From assembly GCA_003646525.1 (NCBI GenBank), contig QMKU01000046.1, forward strand, positions 1-8,259: DNA of 8,259 nt. Direction: 5' to 3'. Shown here one piece after another: positions 5,999-8,259 of this stretch. The notes beneath the pieces were generated by a model, which saw nothing but the letters and a program-made list of their open reading frames with translations, made no database searches and was not told where the DNA came from. Position 1 is the first letter of the stretch. Each line of letters begins with the position of its first letter. The translations under genes and the position numbers were made by a program. The stretch comes from Campylobacterota bacterium (lineage in GTDB: Bacteria > Campylobacterota > Campylobacteria > Campylobacterales > Sulfurovaceae).

Positions 5999-6112
5999 TT
6001 ACTTATCGCAATCAGTGTCCTTGTGTTTTTTGCACTCTTTATAGTCAAGCCACATAATCGCGACTCTAACTACTCCAAGTATCAAAAACAGTACTGAAAA
6101 ATAAATTTCCAT
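5999..6112 (-). CDS. 37-residue predicted single-span membrane protein
   Basis: ATG at 6112 to TAA at 5999 gives MEIYFSVLFLILGVVRVAIM followed by a hydrophilic tail WLDYKECKKHKDTDCDK. Residues 4-21 form one membrane span; the tail is rich in Lys and Asp and has two cysteines (C27, C35). The sharp hydrophobic/charged division and the hairpin right after the stop argue for a real gene. Against it, there is no good ribosome site directly upstream (ACAGTTGTTACG); the strong one at 6181-6191 is about 70 nt away. The function is unknown; small membrane proteins near toxin-antitoxin modules can be type I toxins, but nothing here proves that. Confidence 0.4.
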   Translation of the reverse strand: MEIYFSVLFLILGVVRVAIMWLDYKECKKHKDTDCDK

Positions 6113-6180
6113 ATCGTAACAACTGTGGGAGATAGTAAAATTTATTACTTTTTTGGGAATTCGTCAGCATACGATTGCGT

Positions 6181-6191
6181 TCACCTCCTTT
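6181..6191 (-). promoter_or_regulatory. Perfect 11-nt Shine-Dalgarno match with no well-placed start
   Basis: On the minus strand AAAGGAGGTGA is an exact complement of the 16S rRNA 3' tail as known in Campylobacterota relatives (TCACCTCCTTT). The nearest ATG (6170) is 13 nt beyond AGGAGG and opens a 34-codon frame (MLTNSQKSNKFYYL...) with no recognisable character. It may drive that frame, be left from a lost gene, or act otherwise. Confidence 0.4.
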
Positions 6192-6197
6192 ATCACT

Positions 6198-6214
6198 GAG
6201 TTGTAGTTGTTACC
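6198..6214. repeat. 17-bp repeat, left copy beside higBA
   Basis: GAGTTGTAGTTGTTACC recurs unchanged at 7208-7224 and, as its complement, at 7189-7205. The left copy is followed by AGACCCCTAAGTT and the right copy by TCCCCTTAGCTAAGTT, so the similarity extends about 15 bp further with gaps. The copies flank the higBA module. Confidence 0.8.
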
Positions 6215-6220
6215 AGACCC

Positions 6221-6260
6221 CTAAGTTCTAAGTTACCTAAGTTGCTAAGTTGCCTAAGTT
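6221..6260. repeat. Five-copy CTAAGTT tandem array
   Basis: Exact CTAAGTT units start at 6221, 6228, 6237, 6245 and 6254, separated by 0, 2 (AC), 1 (G) and 2 (GC) nt. A sixth isolated copy at 7234-7240 lies just after the right-hand palindrome. The array sits about 80 nt upstream of higB. It may be a heptamer microsatellite attached to the repeat family, or a cluster of protein binding sites. No coding function is seen. Confidence 0.8.
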
Positions 6261-6308
6261 GCAGCTATATCTATGCTCTTGAGTTTAGTAAGTTAAAGTT
6301 ATCAAAAG

Positions 6309-6336
6309 TTCCTTTTAAGGGAATGTATTCTATACT
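6309..6336 (+). promoter_or_regulatory. Probable higBA promoter and operator
   Basis: TTCCTTT (6309-6315) and AAGGGAA (6317-6323) form an inverted repeat with one mismatch, suited to HigA binding. TATACT at 6331-6336 is a good -10 box; the expected start of transcription, about 7 nt downstream, falls on or next to the higB ATG at 6343. No convincing -35 box is seen, which is common in Campylobacterota. Confidence 0.5.
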
Positions 6337-6342
6337 TCTACT

Positions 6343-6636
6343 ATGAATGTAATTAGTAAAAGAACGCTTATCAAGTTTTATGAAGAACATAGCAATGCAA
6401 AAACGGCTTTAGAAGTTTGGCATTCAGATGCACGAAAAGCAGAATGGAAAACCCCTGATGACATTAAAACTCTCTATGTTTCTGCTTCTTTTCTAAAAGA
6501 TAATAGAGTGGTGTTTAATATCAAAGGTAATAATTATCGTCTAATTGTTCATATTGATTATTTACGTAAAATAGTGCGTGTAAAATTTATTGGGACACAT
6601 ACCCAATATGACAAAATAAATGCAGAGGAGATATAA
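6343..6636 (+). CDS. higB: HigB toxin (RelE-superfamily mRNA endonuclease)
   Basis: The 97-residue protein matches the HigB family of COG4680 type throughout: MNVISKRTLIKFYEEHSNAK at the start, then ALEVWHSDARKAEWKTPDD, VVFNIKGNNYRLIVHIDY and VRVKFIGTHTQYDKI, ending near the usual C-terminus. Such toxins cut mRNA at the ribosome. The RNxxRLI-type strand (GNNYRLI) and the GTHxxYDKI strand carry the conserved polar residues of the active surface. The ATG at 6343 is fixed by family alignment, yet it has no ribosome site; the promoter position suggests a leaderless message. HigA follows after 1 nt. Toxin-first order is typical for higBA. Confidence 0.92.
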   Translation: MNVISKRTLIKFYEEHSNAKTALEVWHSDARKAEWKTPDDIKTLYVSASFLKDNRVVFNIKGNNYRLIVHIDYLRKIVRVKFIGTHTQYDKINAEEI

Positions 6637-6637
6637 G

Positions 6638-7015
6638 ATGAGCATTAGACCTATACATAATGAAGAAGATTACGATGAAACCCTTGATAGAATAGAGGTG
6701 CTAATGGATTTGAATCCTGACTTAGGCACAGCCAAAAGTGATGAACTTGAAGTCTTAGCTCTTTTGGTTGAGAAATATGAAGAAAAAGCTTGGGTTATCA
6801 GTGAGCCAGACCCCATAGAAGCAATAAAACTTCGTATGGAACAAATGCATTTAAGACAGCAAGACCTTGTACCTTTCATTGGAAACAAAAGCAAAGTTTC
6901 AGAAGTACTTAACCGAAAAATTGGACTCTCTTTAAATATGATTTATAGTTTAGCTAAGGGATTACATCTACCGTTGGAAGTGCTTATTCAGCCTGTTGGA
7001 AAGATTAAGTCTTAG
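6638..7015 (+). CDS. higA: HigA antitoxin (helix-turn-helix regulator)
   Basis: The 125-residue protein from ATG at 6638 (MSIRPIHNEEDYDETLDRIE) has the N-terminal helices found in COG5499 antitoxins. An XRE-type helix-turn-helix lies in the C-terminal half (about 65-115: IKLRMEQMHLRQQDLVPFIG, then SKVSEVLNRKIGLSLNMIYS). It should bind HigB and repress the promoter upstream of higB. GAGGAG at 6625-6630, 7 nt before the ATG, makes this start better than the frame from 6620, which overlaps higB. The strong ribosome site of the antitoxin against none for the toxin would favour antitoxin excess. Confidence 0.92.
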   Translation: MSIRPIHNEEDYDETLDRIEVLMDLNPDLGTAKSDELEVLALLVEKYEEKAWVISEPDPIEAIKLRMEQMHLRQQDLVPFIGNKSKVSEVLNRKIGLSLNMIYSLAKGLHLPLEVLIQPVGKIKS

Positions 7016-7206
7016 TCCCTAATTCTTCTTTACAATCTCCACTTTTAAGAGGAGAGAACCCATGCCCACAAGACCAAGAAGCTTTAACTTTTTTACAAAA
7101 AGAATTAGGTAATTTTCACATAATTTTAAGCAATACCAAAGTAGAAACTAAGATGTATTCTCCATTTCACCCAAAAAGGCTAAGGGGAGGTAACAACTAC
7201 AACTCT
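7009..7206 (+). other. Coding-like frame without a start behind higA
   Basis: After a TAA at 7006 the frame is open for 66 codons to TGA at 7207. Its middle reads like protein (CPQDQEALTFLQKELGNF, then HIILSNTKVETKMYSPFHPK), with no start codon before an ATG near the end. It runs into the palindrome (RLRGGNNYNS). It may be the tail of a lost gene carried with the module. No family is recognised, and chance is possible. Confidence 0.25.
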
Positions 7207-7234
7207 TGAGTTGTAGTTGTTACCTCCCCTTAGC
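7179..7234 (-). terminator. 56-nt perfect palindrome, likely terminator of the hydrolase gene
   Basis: The arms 7179-7205 and 7208-7234 are 27 nt each, pair without a mismatch and leave only TT at the centre; the core is GGTAACAACTACAACTC and its complement. On the minus strand it begins 10 nt after the DUF726 stop and is followed by C and TTTTT (7173-7177 complemented), so it should work as an intrinsic terminator for that gene. On the plus strand it would also fold behind higA, but without a T tract. It is built from two copies of the 17-bp repeat also seen at 6198. Confidence 0.75.
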
Positions 7235-7244
7235 TAAGTTGGAA

Positions 7245-8111
7245 TTACCATAATTTATTACGCCAAGTTGTTTTCTTGTGAATGACTGCAAATTTATTTA
7301 CATACTCTGTGTGACCATTCACTCTAGAACTAACATTAACATTTATAATCCCAGCAACATCTATTCGATCTCTTCCAATTGGATTACTTAGAAAAAATGT
7401 ACCTAACTTATACATTGTTGCCAATACATAATCATTGTCACTTCTATAATTTACAATACTGCCTGAAACAGCTATTTTTGCTTTTTTCCAGCTCTTTTTC
7501 TCTGATCCGACTGCACCGCCAAGGAGATGAGCATCAAGAATATATTGATGCTTTTTTGTAGATAAAGAGTCTAGAGTTCTATAGATAACTCGGGCACCGA
7601 GAGAGTGACCGCACAATATATACTCATCATCTGTTCTTGCAATAATATCCGCGAGAAGAACACCTGTCTGTTCTGCCTTGACCAATGCTACCGACCATGG
7701 ATTGGTTGCTATACCAAATCCCGTAAGTATGGGACCCAATGGACCGAACTTTTTTGCACCCTCTTTGGTAGCTTTCTTTGCAAGTTGCTGTAGTGCGACT
7801 CTTATTCCTTCTTTCCCGGTTCCCCCTAAAATACTTTTGCCAAGATCCAACAGGCGTTTTGACTCCCAAGTTACATAGTACCAAGGATTATCTGGATAAG
7901 TCAGTCGCAATTGCTTTTCCCAATTACTTGTATTTTTATCTTTTTGAGTTAGGAATCCATTAATAAAAATTACTCCTGGACCTTTTCTACCTTTTATTTT
8001 AGAGATTCCAAAGTCTTGGATGTCACCATAGTAACTATTTGAGACGACACCGCCAAGATATCCACCTAGCCCAGCACCAACTGCACCCACGACAGCAGCA
8101 CCTCCTGCCAT
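7245..8111 (-). CDS. DUF726-family alpha/beta-hydrolase with N-terminal glycine zipper
   Basis: 288 residues. Residues 3-23 (GGAAVVGAVGAGLGGYLGGV) are a glycine-zipper membrane segment with G12xxxG16xxxG20. The hydrolase part starts at PGVIFINGFLTQ (45-56). The nucleophile motif CGHSLGA gives S170, NYRSDNDYVL (221-230) supplies the probable acid D227, and GHTEYV (266-271) supplies H267. The order and wording fit DUF726/TMCO4-like serine hydrolases. The substrate is unknown; lipase-like action at a membrane is an inference. The ATG at 8111 has only a poor ribosome site. The frame stays coding-like for about nine codons upstream (SKWAIFRQA) to a TAG, and relatives tend to be longer, so the gene may be 5'-truncated. 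The stop is followed by the palindrome terminator at 7179-7234. Confidence 0.75.
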   Translation of the reverse strand: MAGGAAVVGAVGAGLGGYLGGVVSNSYYGDIQDFGISKIKGRKGPGVIFINGFLTQKDKNTSNWEKQLRLTYPDNPWYYVTWESKRLLDLGKSILGGTGKEGIRVALQQLAKKATKEGAKKFGPLGPILTGFGIATNPWSVALVKAEQTGVLLADIIARTDDEYILCGHSLGARVIYRTLDSLSTKKHQYILDAHLLGGAVGSEKKSWKKAKIAVSGSIVNYRSDNDYVLATMYKLGTFFLSNPIGRDRIDVAGIINVNVSSRVNGHTEYVNKFAVIHKKTTWRNKLW

Positions 8112-8180
8112 AGCCTGTCGAAAAATAGCCCATTTACTCTATATCTCATTTCCTATTTTTGGATTGTGCAGAATGGTAGG

Positions 8181-8236
8181 GGTCTGGTGATTTGTGATGT
8201 GTGAAGCGTAGCGAATGCATCATGAATCACCTGACC
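8181..8236. repeat. Palindromic element with G-U-rich stem upstream of the hydrolase
   Basis: Arms 8181-8201 (GGTCTGGTGATTTGTGATGTG) in part and 8216-8236 face each other across a 14-nt loop TGAAGCGTAGCGAA. Of 21 positions 16 are Watson-Crick, four are T-G and one is T-T. The T-G pairs are wobbles only in plus-strand RNA, so the plus transcript folds much better than the minus one. No T tract follows. It is probably a dispersed intergenic repeat. Confidence 0.65.
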
Positions 8237-8259
8237 TCGGTTAAGCAAGGTAGCGCTCA

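Noticed and set aside
6221..6260. CRISPR array or plasmid iterons
   Set aside because: Units are 7 bp with 0-2 nt spacers, far too short for CRISPR; no replication initiator gene is nearby to support iterons.
7066..7112. 16-codon frame MPTRPRSFNFFTKRIR with an AGGAG site upstream
   Set aside because: Very short, and it lies in a different phase from the more protein-like frame in the same DNA; no way to support it.
6198..7234. Integron cassette array with attC sites around higBA
   Set aside because: The palindromes are perfect or lack the asymmetric arms and core-site ends (GTTRRRY type) expected of attC, module orientations differ, and no integrase is present.

Overview
The window looks like a chromosomal segment of a Campylobacterota-type bacterium (Sulfurovum/Sulfurimonas-like). 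This is inferred from the style of the PyrC, carbonic anhydrase, CysK and class IV aminotransferase proteins and from the tightly overlapping gene starts. No taxonomic marker is present, so the placement is tentative. The left 3.3 kb is housekeeping DNA. From about 3.4 kb rightward the sequence becomes visibly AT-richer and is an accessory region of small toxin-antitoxin modules separated by palindromic repeats and gene remnants.

Left block (minus strand). A class IV aminotransferase (PabC-like) is cut by the left edge. A 20-bp-arm REPIN-like hairpin separates it from a compact operon transcribed right to left: yidD, pyrC, beta-carbonic anhydrase, cysK. yidD overlaps pyrC by 11 nt, carbonic anhydrase starts 10 nt after pyrC, and cysK overlaps carbonic anhydrase by 7 nt, so translation is probably coupled. 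YidD has no ordinary start codon at the position where the family normally begins.

Junction (about 3.4-4.1 kb). There is no intact gene. It holds a broken gene for a short exported protein (start ATT, one in-frame TAG) and a 160-bp imperfect palindrome beginning exactly at the end of that broken frame. The promoter/operator of the first toxin-antitoxin pair follows.

Accessory block (4.1-8.1 kb). Three toxin-antitoxin modules lie in a row: a ribbon-helix-helix antitoxin with a PIN-domain RNase toxin (plus strand), a HepT/MntA pair (HEPN RNase plus AMP-transferring antitoxin, minus strand), and HigB/HigA (plus strand, toxin first, apparently leaderless). Between them are an unidentified 93-codon frame and a 37-residue predicted membrane protein. 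There is also an 11-nt perfect Shine-Dalgarno match without a properly spaced start, and a five-copy CTAAGTT array. A 17-bp repeat (GGTAACAACTACAACTC and complement) occurs once left of higBA and twice, as a perfect palindrome, right of it, so it brackets the module. The block ends with a DUF726-family alpha/beta-hydrolase that has an N-terminal glycine zipper (minus strand). Beyond it is another long palindrome whose mismatches are mostly G-U pairs.

No tRNA, rRNA, CRISPR array, transposase or integrase was seen. The most interesting unexplained material is the set of non-coding palindromes and the repeat family around higBA.
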